DNA from: Limnohabitans curvus
GTDB lineage: Bacteria; Pseudomonadota; Gammaproteobacteria; Burkholderiales; Burkholderiaceae_C
Length of the DNA: 64,000 bases
Assembly (NCBI RefSeq): GCF_003063475.1
Contig: NZ_NESP01000001.1
Location: 2,170,001 to 2,234,000, forward strand
Direction: 5' to 3'
The translations under genes and the position numbers were made by a program. Below are positions 7,533 to 17,079 of the stretch, in pieces (the stretch's first letter is position 1; each line of letters starts with the position of its first letter). The notes under the pieces were generated by a model. The model did no database searches. It saw nothing but the letters and a program-made list of their open reading frames with translations, and was not told the DNA's origin.

Positions 7533-10500
7533 TTAACGGGCGGGGCTGTCAGAGCCTGACGACCATTTGCGTTTCATCCATTGGGCTAAATCGTCCAAAT
7601 AGCAGTACACCACGGGGACGACTACCAAAGTAAGCAGAGACGAGGTAATCACCCCGCCAATCACGGCTTGACCCATCGGGGCGCGTTGTTCTGAGCCCTC
7701 AGACATGGCAAAAGCCAGCGGCACCATGCCAAAAATCATGGCCAAGGTGGTCATCAAAATAGGGCGCAAACGCACTTCGGCGGCCAGCAACAGGGCGTCA
7801 TGGCGGCTCAGGCCCGGTTTGATCGTGCCATCGGCGAGTTCTTGGGGTTCTCGGGCGCGGATGGCGAAATCGACCAACAAGATCGCATTTTTGGTGACCA
7901 AACCCATCAGCATGATGACACCAATGACGGAGAACATCGACAAGCTAGAGCCAAACAACAGCAAAGCCAGCACCACACCAATCAGGGTGAGGGGCAGGGC
8001 GGTCATCAGGGCCATGGGCTGCAAAAAGCTCTTGAACTGGCTTGCCAAAATCATGTAGATGAACACCACGGCCAACAAGAGTGCCGAGATGGCGTAGCCA
8101 AACGATTCGGCCATGTTTTTGGTCGAGCCGCCAAATTGGTAGCGGTAGCCGGGTGGCATTTGAATGCCGTCCATCACCTTGCGAATGTCGGCAGACACTT
8201 CGCCTGCAGAGCGGTTGTACACGTTGGCGTTGATGGCCACTTCGCGCATCAGGTCGCGGCGGTTGATTTGGTTGGGGCCTGTGCCCTCAATAACTTGGGC
8301 CACTTGGTTCAAGCGGGCTACGCGTGGGCTGCCGTCGGCGTTGGTGCCAATGGTGAAAGGCAAGCGCTCTAGGTCTTGCATGGCGTTGCGTGCGTTGGGG
8401 GCCAAGCGCACATTGACGTCGTAGGTTTGGTCATCGGCGGCGCGCCAGTTGGTGACCGTGTTGCCAGCGATCAAAATGCGCAGCTGGTTGCCGATGGCGC
8501 CAAGCGACAAGCCGAGGTCGTTGGCGGCTTCGCGCTGCACATTGACTTCGATGGTGGGTTTGTTGGGTTTGACGCTGGAGTCCAAATCGACCAAGCCTGG
8601 AATGGTGCGCAGCTTGTCCATGGCTTGCGTGGTCAGTCGTTCCAGCTCACGCAAGTCGCTGCCTTGCAGCGAAAACTCCACTTGTTTGTTGCCGCCCACC
8701 GTGTCCAGCAAACCCGCGTGCGTGACGGTGATGCCCGGCACTTGGCGCAGGCGCTCGCGCAGAGTGGCCGACATTTGGTCCACATTGCGTTTGCGGTCTT
8801 TGCGATCGACCAAGCGGATGTAAATGCTGGCGTAAATTTTTCCGTTCGCAGCACCCGTGTTGATGGTCGACAAGGTGTAGCGCACCTCGGGGAACTCGCG
8901 GATGATGGCTTCAACCTGTTGGGCTTTGGCTTCAGTCACTTCAAGTGATGAACCCACGGGGGTGTAGAAGTTGACCGTGGTTTCAGAAAAATCTGCCTTG
9001 GGCACAAACTCGGTGCCCAGCAGCGGCACCATGAAGATGCTCAACACAAAGGTGCCGATGGCCAAGCCCACCGTGGCGCGTTTGTGCGCCAAGGCCCATT
9101 TCAAGATGCGTTGGTACAAGGCCACTAACTTGTCGGTGGTGGTCTCAAACCAAGTGGTGATGGGGCCGATGGTGCGGTCGTAAAACGCATTCGAGTGGCC
9201 GTGTTCGCCGTGCGCATGGATGGTGGGGTCGTGCCAGATGGACGACAGCATGGGGTCCAGCGTGAAGCTGACAAACATCGAAATCATCACCGCCGCCACG
9301 ATGGTGATGCCGAACTCATGGAAGAACTTGCCGATGATGCCGCCCATGAAGCCAATGGGCAAAAAAACCGCCACGATCGACAGCGTGGTGGCCAGCACGG
9401 CCAAGCCAATTTCTTGCGTGCCATCCATCGCCGCTTGGTAAGGCGCTTTGCCCATTTGCACATGGCGCACGATGTTTTCGCGCACCACGATGGCGTCGTC
9501 AATCAACAAACCCACACACAGAGACAAAGCCATGAGCGTGATCATGTTGATGGTGAAGCCAAACATGTACATGAACAAAAACGTGCCGATGATGGCAATG
9601 GGCAGTGTGAGTCCGGTGATGACGGTGGAGCGCCACGAGTTCAAAAACAAGAACACGATGAGCACGGTCAGCAGCGCGCCTTCAATCAAGGTTTGGCGCA
9701 CGTTGGCCACGCCCACGCGAATGGGGCGCGAACCGTCTTGCACTTGCTCCAGGCGCACGCCTGCGGGCAACTGGGCTTTCATTTCGGCCACGGTTTTGTT
9801 GAGACCGTCAATCACGTCGATGGTGTTTTCGTCTTGTGCTTTTTGCACCGTCATCAGCAAGGTGCGCTGGCCGTTGTACAGCGCCAAGCTCTCCACTTCT
9901 TGGGCGCCGTCATTCACGGAGGCCACTTGGTTGAGTCGAATCGGCGTGGTGTTTTTGCGCGCCACGATGATTTGGCCAAAGTCTTCGGGGCGCAACATGC
10001 GGCCTTGAATTTGAATCACGCGGTCTTGCTGCAATGAGCGCAAGCTGCCCACGGGCAAGTCTTGGGTTTCGGTTTTGACGGCGTTGACCACTTGGTCGGC
10101 GCTGATACCCAGCGACTCCATGGCTTGCGGGTTGAGGTACAAATTGATTTCGCGTTTGGTGCCGCCCACCAACGACACCGAGCCCACGCCGCGCACGTTC
10201 TCAAGACGTTTCTTCAGAACTTGATCAGCCCAGTTGGTCATCTCTACGGCTGAGAGCGATTTGCCACCTTGTGGTGTTTCAGGCACCACGGCCAGTGACC
10301 AAATGGCACGGCTCGATGGATCAAAGCGCAAGACCTTGGGCTCTTTCACGTCATCGCGCAGTGTGGGGCGCAGGGCGGCCACTTTTTCGCGCACGTCGTC
10401 AGCGCCTTTGCGGCCATCAATGTGCAGCTGAAACTCGATGACCACCACCGACATGCCTTCGTAGCTGCGTGAGGTCAGGGCGCTGATGCCGGCAATCGAG

Positions 10501-10715
10501 TTGACGCCTTCTTCAATCTTCTTGCTGACTTCGCTCTCCACAATCTCAGGCGAGGCGCCTGGGTATTCGGTGGTGATCACCACCACCGGAAAGTCGATGT
10601 TGGGGAACTGGTCAATCTTCAGGCGCTGGTACGAGAACAAGCCCAGCACCACAAAGGCGAGCATCACCATGGTCGCGAAGACCGGATTTTTTAAACTGAC
10701 TTTGGTGAACCACAT
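7533..10715 (-). CDS. RND (HAE1) efflux pump inner-membrane subunit
   Basis: This 1060-residue AcrB/MexB-type proton antiporter exports hydrophobic compounds through a periplasmic adaptor and outer-membrane channel. The N-terminus [25 protein letters not shown] is the first transmembrane helix. The proton relay is intact: the Asp pair in [12 protein letters not shown] and the Lys in [12 protein letters not shown]. The helices flank two large periplasmic loops, and the early motif [23 protein letters not shown] belongs to the FPNID subgroup. It is encoded 15 bp after the adaptor gene and is followed by pcm-rhodanese-tolC. The TetR gene at the head of the run is the likely repressor. Substrates are unknown. 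Confidence 0.95.
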   Translation of the reverse strand: MWFTKVSLKNPVFATMVMLAFVVLGLFSYQRLKIDQFPNIDFPVVVITTEYPGASPEIVESEVSKKIEEGVNSIAGISALTSRSYEGMSVVVIEFQLHIDGRKGADDVREKVAALRPTLRDDVKEPKVLRFDPSSRAIWSLAVVPETPQGGKSLSAVEMTNWADQVLKKRLENVRGVGSVSLVGGTKREINLYLNPQAMESLGISADQVVNAVKTETQDLPVGSLRSLQQDRVIQIQGRMLRPEDFGQIIVARKNTTPIRLNQVASVNDGAQEVESLALYNGQRTLLMTVQKAQDENTIDVIDGLNKTVAEMKAQLPAGVRLEQVQDGSRPIRVGVANVRQTLIEGALLTVLIVFLFLNSWRSTVITGLTLPIAIIGTFLFMYMFGFTINMITLMALSLCVGLLIDDAIVVRENIVRHVQMGKAPYQAAMDGTQEIGLAVLATTLSIVAVFLPIGFMGGIIGKFFHEFGITIVAAVMISMFVSFTLDPMLSSIWHDPTIHAHGEHGHSNAFYDRTIGPITTWFETTTDKLVALYQRILKWALAHKRATVGLAIGTFVLSIFMVPLLGTEFVPKADFSETTVNFYTPVGSSLEVTEAKAQQVEAIIREFPEVRYTLSTINTGAANGKIYASIYIRLVDRKDRKRNVDQMSATLRERLRQVPGITVTHAGLLDTVGGNKQVEFSLQGSDLRELERLTTQAMDKLRTIPGLVDLDSSVKPNKPTIEVNVQREAANDLGLSLGAIGNQLRILIAGNTVTNWRAADDQTYDVNVRLAPNARNAMQDLERLPFTIGTNADGSPRVARLNQVAQVIEGTGPNQINRRDLMREVAINANVYNRSAGEVSADIRKVMDGIQMPPGYRYQFGGSTKNMAESFGYAISALLLAVVFIYMILASQFKSFLQPMALMTALPLTLIGVVLALLLFGSSLSMFSVIGVIMLMGLVTKNAILLVDFAIRAREPQELADGTIKPGLSRHDALLLAAEVRLRPILMTTLAMIFGMVPLAFAMSEGSEQRAPMGQAVIGGVITSSLLTLVVVPVVYCYLDDLAQWMKRKWSSGSDSPAR

Positions 10716-10730
10716 GCTGGGTGTGTCGCC

Positions 10731-11915
10731 TTAATTCGCAGCGCTGGCCGCAGAAGCCGCAGCATTGGCGGCTTTGGCGGTGTACTTCACCACCATGCCC
10801 TCACGCAAAGCACCCACTTGACCTTTGAGCAGGGTGCTGCCCTCGGTCAAGCCCGTCACGCCCACCATGGTTTCAGATTCGGGCTGCGCCAAGTCCATAC
10901 CGCGCACGCCAAGGGTGACAGTTTTGTGAACCACTTGCAGTTGGTCGCCCAATGGCTCCACCACTTGCACATAAGGTTGCGCGCGGTCGGTGCGTACGGC
11001 AGACAAAGGAACAGCCAACACTTGACTCTTGCCCATGCCCAAAATGCCTTTGGCAAACAAGCCGTGGCGCAAACCTTCGGCTTTGTCGAGTGCCAAATAA
11101 ATCAGCACGCTGCGGCTGCCGGTTTGGGCGCTGGGGCTGATGCGTTTGACCTTGGCGCCTACGGTTTCTTTGCGGTCTTCGACTTGCAGCGAGGCCAACT
11201 GACCCACGCGCACGTCCATCGATTCGTTGGGGCTCAAGGGCACTTCCACTTCGAGTTGGCTTAGGTCGACCAACTCCATGATCTTGGCGTCAATGGCGAC
11301 ACGTTCGCCCACTTGGGCGGCACGGCCTGAGACGATGCCTGCAAAAGGCGCTCGCAAGGTGGCGTCGTCCAAAGCTTTGCGAGCCACGTCGGCACCCGCG
11401 ATGGCGGCTTTGTGGCTTGCCACGGCACCTTGGTAGGACGCGTCTGAGTTGTCCATGGCCATTTTGGAGATGAAGCCGCGGTCAACCAAGGATTTGTTGA
11501 TGCCCCATTGACGCTGCGCGATCTCCATTTGCGATTTGGCGGCGCTGGCAGTTTCTGCGGCTTGTTGCCAACGGCGTTGGTATTCGGTGGGGTCAATGCG
11601 AGCCAACACGTCGCCCGCTTTGACAGCATCGCCTTCACGCGCCACAACTTCTTTCAGTTCACCCGCCACGCGGGCTTTGATGACGGCATAGTTCACGGCC
11701 TTGACCGTGCCAGACACCGCTAAGCCCTGGGTGATGTCACGCAGCTCGGCTTTCATCACATCGCTACTGGCCAATTCAACTTGTGTTTGCACGGCCACAG
11801 GCGCAGAAGCTGCGGCCTGTTGTGCACTCTTGTCGCTCATGGCACGCCACACGCCAGCCACCAGGGCCAAAACGATGATGCCGATCACGATCCAACGGGG
11901 TTTGATGTTTTTCAT
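10731..11915 (-). CDS. RND efflux periplasmic adaptor (membrane fusion protein)
   Basis: This 394-residue HlyD/AcrA-type adaptor links the RND pump to TolC. An N-terminal helix (WIVIGIIVLALVAGVWRAM) anchors it in the inner membrane; there is no lipobox. Then come the lipoyl half-motif GTVKAVNYAVIKARVAGELKEVVAREGDAVKAGDVLARID, a coiled-coil hairpin, the second lipoyl half LRAPFAGIVSGRAAQVGERV, and the beta-barrel domain. The C-terminus is Ala-rich. I chose ATG 11915 because it overlaps the tetR stop (ATGA) and precedes the anchor; an upstream extension to 12029 would run inside tetR. It is coupled to tetR upstream and to the pump downstream. Confidence 0.93.
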   Translation of the reverse strand: MKNIKPRWIVIGIIVLALVAGVWRAMSDKSAQQAAASAPVAVQTQVELASSDVMKAELRDITQGLAVSGTVKAVNYAVIKARVAGELKEVVAREGDAVKAGDVLARIDPTEYQRRWQQAAETASAAKSQMEIAQRQWGINKSLVDRGFISKMAMDNSDASYQGAVASHKAAIAGADVARKALDDATLRAPFAGIVSGRAAQVGERVAIDAKIMELVDLSQLEVEVPLSPNESMDVRVGQLASLQVEDRKETVGAKVKRISPSAQTGSRSVLIYLALDKAEGLRHGLFAKGILGMGKSQVLAVPLSAVRTDRAQPYVQVVEPLGDQLQVVHKTVTLGVRGMDLAQPESETMVGVTGLTEGSTLLKGQVGALREGMVVKYTAKAANAAASAASAAN

Positions 11916-12574
11916 TGGGTCTTCTTTGCGCTCATGCCATTGAGCAATAGATCCACGTGCATGTGGATGAATTCTTTGGGGTCGATGATGTTGGCTGATG
12001 CTGCGCAAGCACCCATGGAGTGTTTCCACATCATCAAAAAGATCATGGGCGCGATGATGCTGAACACACTTTTGCTCGTGTCCATGTGCTGAAACTCGCC
12101 GCGCTCTACGCCACGTTGCAAGATGCTTTGCAGCAAACCCGTGCCTGGCTCGACCACTTCTTTTTGATAGAACGCTGCAATTTCAGGAAAGTTTTGCGCC
12201 TCGCTGATGACCAGTTTGACAATGCCGCTCGCAGGCGTGTTGCCCACATTGAGCCACCACAAGTCCATGGCGTAGTGCAGCATTTCTGCGCTGCTGCCTC
12301 CAAACGTTTTGAATTCTTCGTTCCAAGCCGGAAACAAGTTGGCGATGTTGTCGCGAATCACCGCTTTGAACAGGTCTTCTTTGCTTTCGAAATACAAAAA
12401 CAAAGTGCCCTTGGACACACCTGCGCGTGCCGCCACTTCGTCGACACGCGTGGCCGCAAAGCCTTTTTCCACAAACAAGTCCAGCGCAGCCTTGACCAGC
12501 TCACCCGGGCGCGCTTCTTTGCGACGCTCTCTTTTGGGCGAGGTTTCTGCGGAGGAGGGGGCAATGAAGGGCAC
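11912..12574 (-). CDS. TetR/AcrR-family transcriptional regulator
   Basis: This 220-residue regulator has an N-terminal helix-turn-helix, LVKAALDLFVEKGFAATRVDEVAARAGVSKGTLFLYFESKEDLFKAV, typical of TetR repressors. A variable ligand-binding half follows, with a TetR_C-like segment ending FIHMHVDLLLNGM. The start is a GTG at 12574. It is the first gene of the efflux run and its stop overlaps the adaptor start, so it probably represses its own operon and is released by a pump substrate. A 22-bp near-perfect inverted repeat at 12584-12605, ten bases before the start, is the obvious operator candidate. Confidence 0.92.
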   Translation of the reverse strand: MPFIAPSSAETSPKRERRKEARPGELVKAALDLFVEKGFAATRVDEVAARAGVSKGTLFLYFESKEDLFKAVIRDNIANLFPAWNEEFKTFGGSSAEMLHYAMDLWWLNVGNTPASGIVKLVISEAQNFPEIAAFYQKEVVEPGTGLLQSILQRGVERGEFQHMDTSKSVFSIIAPMIFLMMWKHSMGACAASANIIDPKEFIHMHVDLLLNGMSAKKTQ

Positions 12575-12583
12575 GATGTGTTG

Positions 12584-12605
12584 TTAATGACTGATTGGTT
12601 ATTAA
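12584..12605. promoter_or_regulatory. candidate TetR operator
   Basis: Half-sites TTAATGAC and GTTATTAA are separated by six bases and match in 7 of 8 inverted positions. The repeat lies ten bases upstream of the tetR GTG start and is the only strong dyad in the 137-bp gap to msrA. Autoregulatory operators in this position are the rule for pump-linked TetR repressors; binding itself is inferred. Confidence 0.6.
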
Positions 12606-12711
12606 TGTACCAGCTCAATCCTTTTGGTGCACTTCAACAATCAAAAGGCCAAGCTACTCGCGCAGGCGCTGACTTTTCGCGCGGTGGTTCGCAATCATAG
12701 AATCAAGCCCT

Positions 12712-13269
12712 ATGACAACCCCGCTGACGCCATCCACTCAAACCAAGGTCATCACCTTGGGTGGTGGCTGTTTTTGGTGCACAGAAGCGGTGTTTGTGCG
12801 CGTCCATGGCGTGCTGGACGTTGAGTCCGGTTATTGCAATGGCCGCACAAACAATCCCACCTACGCACAAGTGTGCGAGGGCGACACTGGCCACAACGAG
12901 GTGGTGCGCTTGGTGTACGACCCAAAAGCCATCAGCTTGCGTGAGCTGTTGGAAGTTTTCTTTGTCATCCACGACCCCACCACGTTGAACCGCCAAGGCA
13001 ATGACGCAGGCACGCAATACCGCAGCGGTATTTACCTGAGTGACGAGGCGGACCGAACGGTTGCGCAGCAGGTGTTGGACGAAGTCAATGCTGCTTTGTC
13101 TGGTCGCGTGGTGACTGAGCTGCAACCTTTGCGCAATTACTGGGCGGCCGAGGCTTATCACCAAGATTATTTCGAACACAACCCACACCAAGGGTATTGC
13201 GCCTTTGTGGTGGCCCCCAAGGTGCAGAAGTTTGTGCAAACCTTTGCCGACAAGGTGAAGCATGGCTGA
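12712..13269 (+). CDS. msrA: peptide-methionine (S)-S-oxide reductase A
   Basis: This 185-residue enzyme reduces the S-epimer of methionine sulfoxide in proteins and free methionine. The catalytic motif GGCFWCTEAVF sits near residue 20, and the family pattern YDP....LLEVFFVIHDPTTLNRQGNDAGTQYRSGIY is intact. It also has NYWAAEAYHQDYFEHNP near the C-terminus. It has no MsrB fusion and no signal peptide, so it acts in the cytoplasm. The gene overlaps the following hypothetical gene by eight bases, placing it in one transcript with that gene and possibly the TonB receptor. It is divergent from tetR. Confidence 0.97.
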   Translation: MTTPLTPSTQTKVITLGGGCFWCTEAVFVRVHGVLDVESGYCNGRTNNPTYAQVCEGDTGHNEVVRLVYDPKAISLRELLEVFFVIHDPTTLNRQGNDAGTQYRSGIYLSDEADRTVAQQVLDEVNAALSGRVVTELQPLRNYWAAEAYHQDYFEHNPHQGYCAFVVAPKVQKFVQTFADKVKHG

Positions 13270-13672
13270 AATGCTGCGCTGGACGCCCATTGCTTTGAGC
13301 CTGCGCACGTTGCGTTGGGCTTTGCTGGCGCTGCTCACCACGCTGGTGTTGGTGCAAACCGTGGGCATGTTGCACCGCGTGGCACATGCCACGGGCAGCG
13401 CACATAGCCTGCTGTCCATGGCGGTGGAGGTGCCGCACGAGGCCGCATCCCCCACGGACAAAACCAACGTGTTGACCCGTTTGTGGGGTGAGCACAGCAG
13501 CTGGGTCGATTGCCAACTGTTTGACCAAGCCTGCCCCGATGTGTTGCATCACGTGGTGCTGGACGCCGTGACCGTGGCCACACCGCAGGTGTGGTGCGTC
13601 GTCGCCTTGCAAGAACGCTTCGCGCTGTTCGAGCGCTTTTATGCGGCCCGCGGCCCGCCTGCTTTGCTTTGA
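13262..13672 (+). CDS. small membrane-anchored protein of unknown function, upstream of TonB receptor
   Basis: This 136-residue protein is not assigned to a family with confidence. One hydrophobic helix near the N-terminus (LRWALLALLTTLVLVQTVGMLHRVAHA) looks like a signal anchor or uncleaved signal. The rest is outside the membrane, with several His and three Cys (WVDCQLFDQACPDVLHHVVLD, VWCVV). The His/Cys content and position before a metal-type TonB receptor recall small DUF2946-like proteins found in copper or zinc loci, but this is a resemblance only. It starts inside the msrA end (8-base overlap) and precedes the receptor by 66 bp. Confidence 0.75.
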   Translation: MAEMLRWTPIALSLRTLRWALLALLTTLVLVQTVGMLHRVAHATGSAHSLLSMAVEVPHEAASPTDKTNVLTRLWGEHSSWVDCQLFDQACPDVLHHVVLDAVTVATPQVWCVVALQERFALFERFYAARGPPALL

Positions 13673-13738
13673 ACTGACCCCTTCTCGCGTCTTGTGCTGA
13701 ATGCCAAGACGCTGTCATTTCTTTGTGAGCAGGTTTTT

Positions 13739-15850
13739 ATGCCCCATTTCTTCACGCGCAGCGCTGCAGCCGCTGCAGTTTTTACTCTGTTCGGTCACCA
13801 CGTTTCCCAGGCCCATGCGCAAGCATCTACGCAGCTTGACGACGTCACCATCACCTCGCGAGCCTTAGGCAATGCCGCGCTTCTAGTGCCCGCACAACAG
13901 CTCTCGGGCGCGGCACTCACACAGCGCCAAGGCAGTACCTTGGGCGAAACACTCGACAACTTGCCCGGCATTGCCAACAGCTCGTTTGGACCCAATGTGG
14001 GCCGCCCGGTGATTCGCGGCATGGAGGGCGACCGTGTGCGCATCCTGCAAAACAGCGGGGCCAACCTAGATGTGTCGGGTTTGAGTTCAGACCACGCCGT
14101 GCCGATTGACCCGCTCACCACCGAGCGCATTGAAGTGCTGCGCGGCCCTGCAGCCTTGTTATACAGCGGCGGTGCGATGGGCGGTGTGGTGAATGTGATT
14201 GACAACCGCATTGCACGTGAACGCGCGTTTGATGCGCCAGGCGGTGTGATGGGCAAAGCCGAGGTGCGTGCGGGCGGTGCAGCGAACGAACGCAGCACCG
14301 GCGCGATGGTGGAAGCCGGCAACGACCAACTGGCCTTGCATGTGGATGCGTTTGACCGTAGCACCCAACACCTGCGTGTGCCCAAGGACATGAGCTGCAT
14401 CAGTGGCATGGCGACCACACCCAATGGCCGCCGCGTGTGTAACTCGGCCAGTGACAGCCAAGGCGGTGCGGTGGGCGGCACCTTGCTGTTTGACCGTGGT
14501 TACCTCGGCCTGTCGGCCAGCGAGTACCGCAGCACGTATGGCACGGTGGCTGAGCCCACGGTGAGCATTGGCATGTTGCGCCGCCATCAGGTGATGGAAG
14601 GCCTGCTACGCGACGTGGGTGCATTTGAAAACCTGAAGTTTCAGCTGGGCCACACCAACTACACACACACCGAATACGAAGGCGCAGCGGCTGGTACGCG
14701 CTTTGACAACCAAGGGCGGGACTTTCGCTTAGAAGGCCGCCAACAGGCGTTGCGCTTGACCAATGGCATGCAACTGGACGGCACGATTGGCCTTCAGCGT
14801 GAAAGCAATGACTTGCAGGCCGAAGGTGCCGAGAAGTTTGTAGGCCCAAGTCGCACGCAAAGTGCCGCGTTGTTTACCTACCAAGCGCTCAAAACCAGTT
14901 GGGGTCAGTTCAGTGCCGGTGCGCGCACCGAAGCGGTCAGCGTGGCGCTGCGTGAAGATTTCGGTGGCAACGTGGCGCAAACCCAAAAGTTCAACCCCTT
15001 CAGCGTGGGCTTGGGTGTGATGCGCAATTTGCGCGGAGGTGAATCGCAAAACGGTTGGCAAATCAGCAGCCACTTCAGCGCCAACCAGCGTGCGCCCAAG
15101 GATTACGAGCTGTTTGCCCACGGCCCTCATGTGGCCACGGCTGCGTATGAGGTGGGTAATGCCAGCATCGGTTTAGAAAAAGCCACCCAATTCGATGTGG
15201 GCGGCGAGTGGCAACAAGGCGGGCATAAATTTGGTGTGACCGCTTTCAGCTCGCACTTTGCCAACTACATTTCGCAGCAGCCCACAGGTGCATATCGCTT
15301 GGCCGATGGCAGTCCAGGCACGACGGCAGACTTACCCGTCTACAACTTTGAAGGCGTGCGTGCTCGCTTCTACGGCATCGAGTCCACCGCCAAAGTACGC
15401 ATGGCGGGGGGGCAAGACGCTGTGCTAACACGCAACGCTGCGCACGGAAACATGGATCTTGAGCTGCGTGCCGATGTGGTGCACGCCCAAGACTTGACGC
15501 ACAACAGCCCCTTGCCACGCATCGCGCCCATGCGCCTAGGCGCAGATGCGGTGTGGTCGCGCAATGCATGGGGCGCTCGTTTGGGCTTCATGCACGCCGC
15601 CGCACAAAACAGAGTGCCAGACAACGGCGCGAGCCCTGGCGTCACCACGGCAGCCAACACCCTATGGAACGCGGCGTTGAACTTTCACACGCACAGCGGC
15701 CCCACACATTGGCTGCTGTTTGCGAAGTTAGACAACATCACCAACAAGTTGGCTTATTCGTCTACATCAGTGCTCACGCAAACCATGGGCAGCAATGCGC
15801 CGCCCTTGGCAGGGCGTAGTTTGAAGGTTGGTGCGCAAGTGAGCTTCTAA
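13739..15850 (+). CDS. TonB-dependent outer-membrane receptor, ZnuD-like
   Basis: This 703-residue TonB receptor has a signal peptide ending near SQAHAQA and a plug domain ([36 protein letters not shown]). Next come [27 protein letters not shown] and a 22-strand-type barrel ending [14 protein letters not shown] with the terminal aromatic. The plug ([22 protein letters not shown]) resembles the ZnuD zinc-receptor group rather than siderophore receptors. A loop with two Cys ([15 protein letters not shown]) is present. I chose ATG 13739 over the upstream GTG at 13694 because the signal peptide follows it directly. No Zur-like box is evident upstream. The stop overlaps the pdxH stop. Zinc as substrate is inferred. 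Confidence 0.9.
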   Translation: MPHFFTRSAAAAAVFTLFGHHVSQAHAQASTQLDDVTITSRALGNAALLVPAQQLSGAALTQRQGSTLGETLDNLPGIANSSFGPNVGRPVIRGMEGDRVRILQNSGANLDVSGLSSDHAVPIDPLTTERIEVLRGPAALLYSGGAMGGVVNVIDNRIARERAFDAPGGVMGKAEVRAGGAANERSTGAMVEAGNDQLALHVDAFDRSTQHLRVPKDMSCISGMATTPNGRRVCNSASDSQGGAVGGTLLFDRGYLGLSASEYRSTYGTVAEPTVSIGMLRRHQVMEGLLRDVGAFENLKFQLGHTNYTHTEYEGAAAGTRFDNQGRDFRLEGRQQALRLTNGMQLDGTIGLQRESNDLQAEGAEKFVGPSRTQSAALFTYQALKTSWGQFSAGARTEAVSVALREDFGGNVAQTQKFNPFSVGLGVMRNLRGGESQNGWQISSHFSANQRAPKDYELFAHGPHVATAAYEVGNASIGLEKATQFDVGGEWQQGGHKFGVTAFSSHFANYISQQPTGAYRLADGSPGTTADLPVYNFEGVRARFYGIESTAKVRMAGGQDAVLTRNAAHGNMDLELRADVVHAQDLTHNSPLPRIAPMRLGADAVWSRNAWGARLGFMHAAAQNRVPDNGASPGVTTAANTLWNAALNFHTHSGPTHWLLFAKLDNITNKLAYSSTSVLTQTMGSNAPPLAGRSLKVGAQVSF

Positions 15851-16485
15851 GGCGCCAGTCGCTCTCGGACCCAAGCTGCTTCACCATCAAGGCGGTAGCG
15901 CAAGCGGTCATGCAAACGGCTCTTGCGGCCTTGCCAAAACTCCCACTGCTCGGGTACCAAACGGTAACCGCCCCAGTGCGGCGGGCGTGGTGGTTGCAAC
16001 AAAAACTGCGCGCCGTATTTGGCCGCATTGGCCACCAGCGTGCCGCGTCCCTCAATCACTTGGCTTTGTGGGCTGGCCCATGCGCCTATGCGTGAGTCGA
16101 GGGGACGGCTGTTGAAATACTCGTCACTTTCCGCGTCGCTCACTTTTTCTACGCGTCCCTCGATGCGCACCACGCGCTCGAGTTCGACCCAATGGAATTG
16201 CAATGCCGCAAACGGGTTGCCCGCCAATTGCTGCCCCTTGCGGCTGTTGTAGTTGGTGAACCACACAATGCCGCGCGCGTCATAACCCTTGATAAGCACC
16301 ACGCGCGTGCTGGGACGTAAGTCGCTGCTGACGGTGGCCACGGTCATGGCATTGGGCTCGGGCACTTCTGAATCAATCGCTTCTTTGAGCCATTGGTCGA
16401 ACTGCTGCATGGGGTTGGCCGCAGAGGCCGACTCGTTGAGTTCGGCGCGTTCGTAACTTTTGCGAAGGTTGGAAATATGACTCAT
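15847..16485 (-). CDS. pdxH: pyridoxamine/pyridoxine 5'-phosphate oxidase
   Basis: This 212-residue FMN enzyme makes pyridoxal 5'-phosphate, the last step of vitamin B6 synthesis and salvage. Family motifs include [75 protein letters not shown], and the C-terminal [20 protein letters not shown]. The ATG at 16485 gives the usual PdxH length. An open extension of 128 residues upstream is compositionally unlike coding sequence and overlaps the divergent gene, so it is rejected. It is convergent with the TonB receptor, the two stops overlapping by three bases. Confidence 0.97.
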   Translation of the reverse strand: MSHISNLRKSYERAELNESASAANPMQQFDQWLKEAIDSEVPEPNAMTVATVSSDLRPSTRVVLIKGYDARGIVWFTNYNSRKGQQLAGNPFAALQFHWVELERVVRIEGRVEKVSDAESDEYFNSRPLDSRIGAWASPQSQVIEGRGTLVANAAKYGAQFLLQPPRPPHWGGYRLVPEQWEFWQGRKSRLHDRLRYRLDGEAAWVRERLAP

Positions 16486-16597
16486 GGTGGTTTTGTGTGT
16501 CGTCTGTGACAAATAAAGGGAAAACCCGAGAAGCGGGTTCACACATCGTAAATACTTTTCATTGATACTCGACTGTACTTTTATTGAGGAGACGTTG

Positions 16598-17062
16598 ATG
16601 AGTGTCGATTTCCAAATCAACGGCAAAGCCGCCAAGGCCAACGCCGAGACAGATACACCCTTGTTGTGGGTGATTCGCGATGAGCTGGGCCTGACGGGTA
16701 CCAAGTTTGGTTGTGGTGCAGCCTTGTGCGGCGCTTGTACCGTGCATGTGGATGGCCAGCCTGTACGCTCTTGCCAAACCCCACTCTCCAGCGTCTCTGG
16801 TAAAAAAGTCGCCACCGTTGAGAGCCTCTCCAAAGACAACAGCCACCCACTGCAAGTGGCGTGGATCAAGCACGACGTGCCTCAGTGCGGTTACTGCCAA
16901 TCGGGCCAGCTGATGAGTGCGGCTGCGTTGCTTGCCAAAAACAAGAACCCCAGTGACGCCGAAATTGACCAAGCCATGAGCGCCAATCTCTGCCGCTGTG
17001 GCACCTACACCCGTGTGCGTGCCGCCATCAAAGATGCCGCCGCCATGATGCGCAAAGCCTGA
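16598..17062 (+). CDS. (2Fe-2S) small subunit of isoquinoline-1-oxidoreductase-type molybdenum hydroxylase
   Basis: This 154-residue subunit carries two [2Fe-2S] clusters that pass electrons from the Mo site. The plant-type cluster is [16 protein letters not shown] plus the following RSCQTP. The C-terminal helical cluster is [10 protein letters not shown] and [13 protein letters not shown]. This is the IorA/CoxS layout. A clear SD (GAGGAG at 16586-16591) supports ATG 16598 rather than the in-frame ATG at 16562. The Mo-binding subunit follows after 17 bp, and XdhC and MocA lie downstream as in maturation-linked operons. The substrate (an aldehyde or N-heterocycle) cannot be told. Confidence 0.93.
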   Translation: MSVDFQINGKAAKANAETDTPLLWVIRDELGLTGTKFGCGAALCGACTVHVDGQPVRSCQTPLSSVSGKKVATVESLSKDNSHPLQVAWIKHDVPQCGYCQSGQLMSAAALLAKNKNPSDAEIDQAMSANLCRCGTYTRVRAAIKDAAAMMRKA

Positions 17063-17079
17063 ACCGCCGGAGACACACC

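Noticed and set aside
9195..10037. 280-residue open frame on the plus strand opposite the RND pump
   Set aside because: His/Gln-rich translation without motifs; it mirrors the pump's codon pattern, as expected for antisense frames in GC-rich DNA.
16486..16869. N-terminal extension of pdxH
   Set aside because: It would overlap the divergent iron-sulfur subunit gene and has no family support; PdxH starts at 16485.
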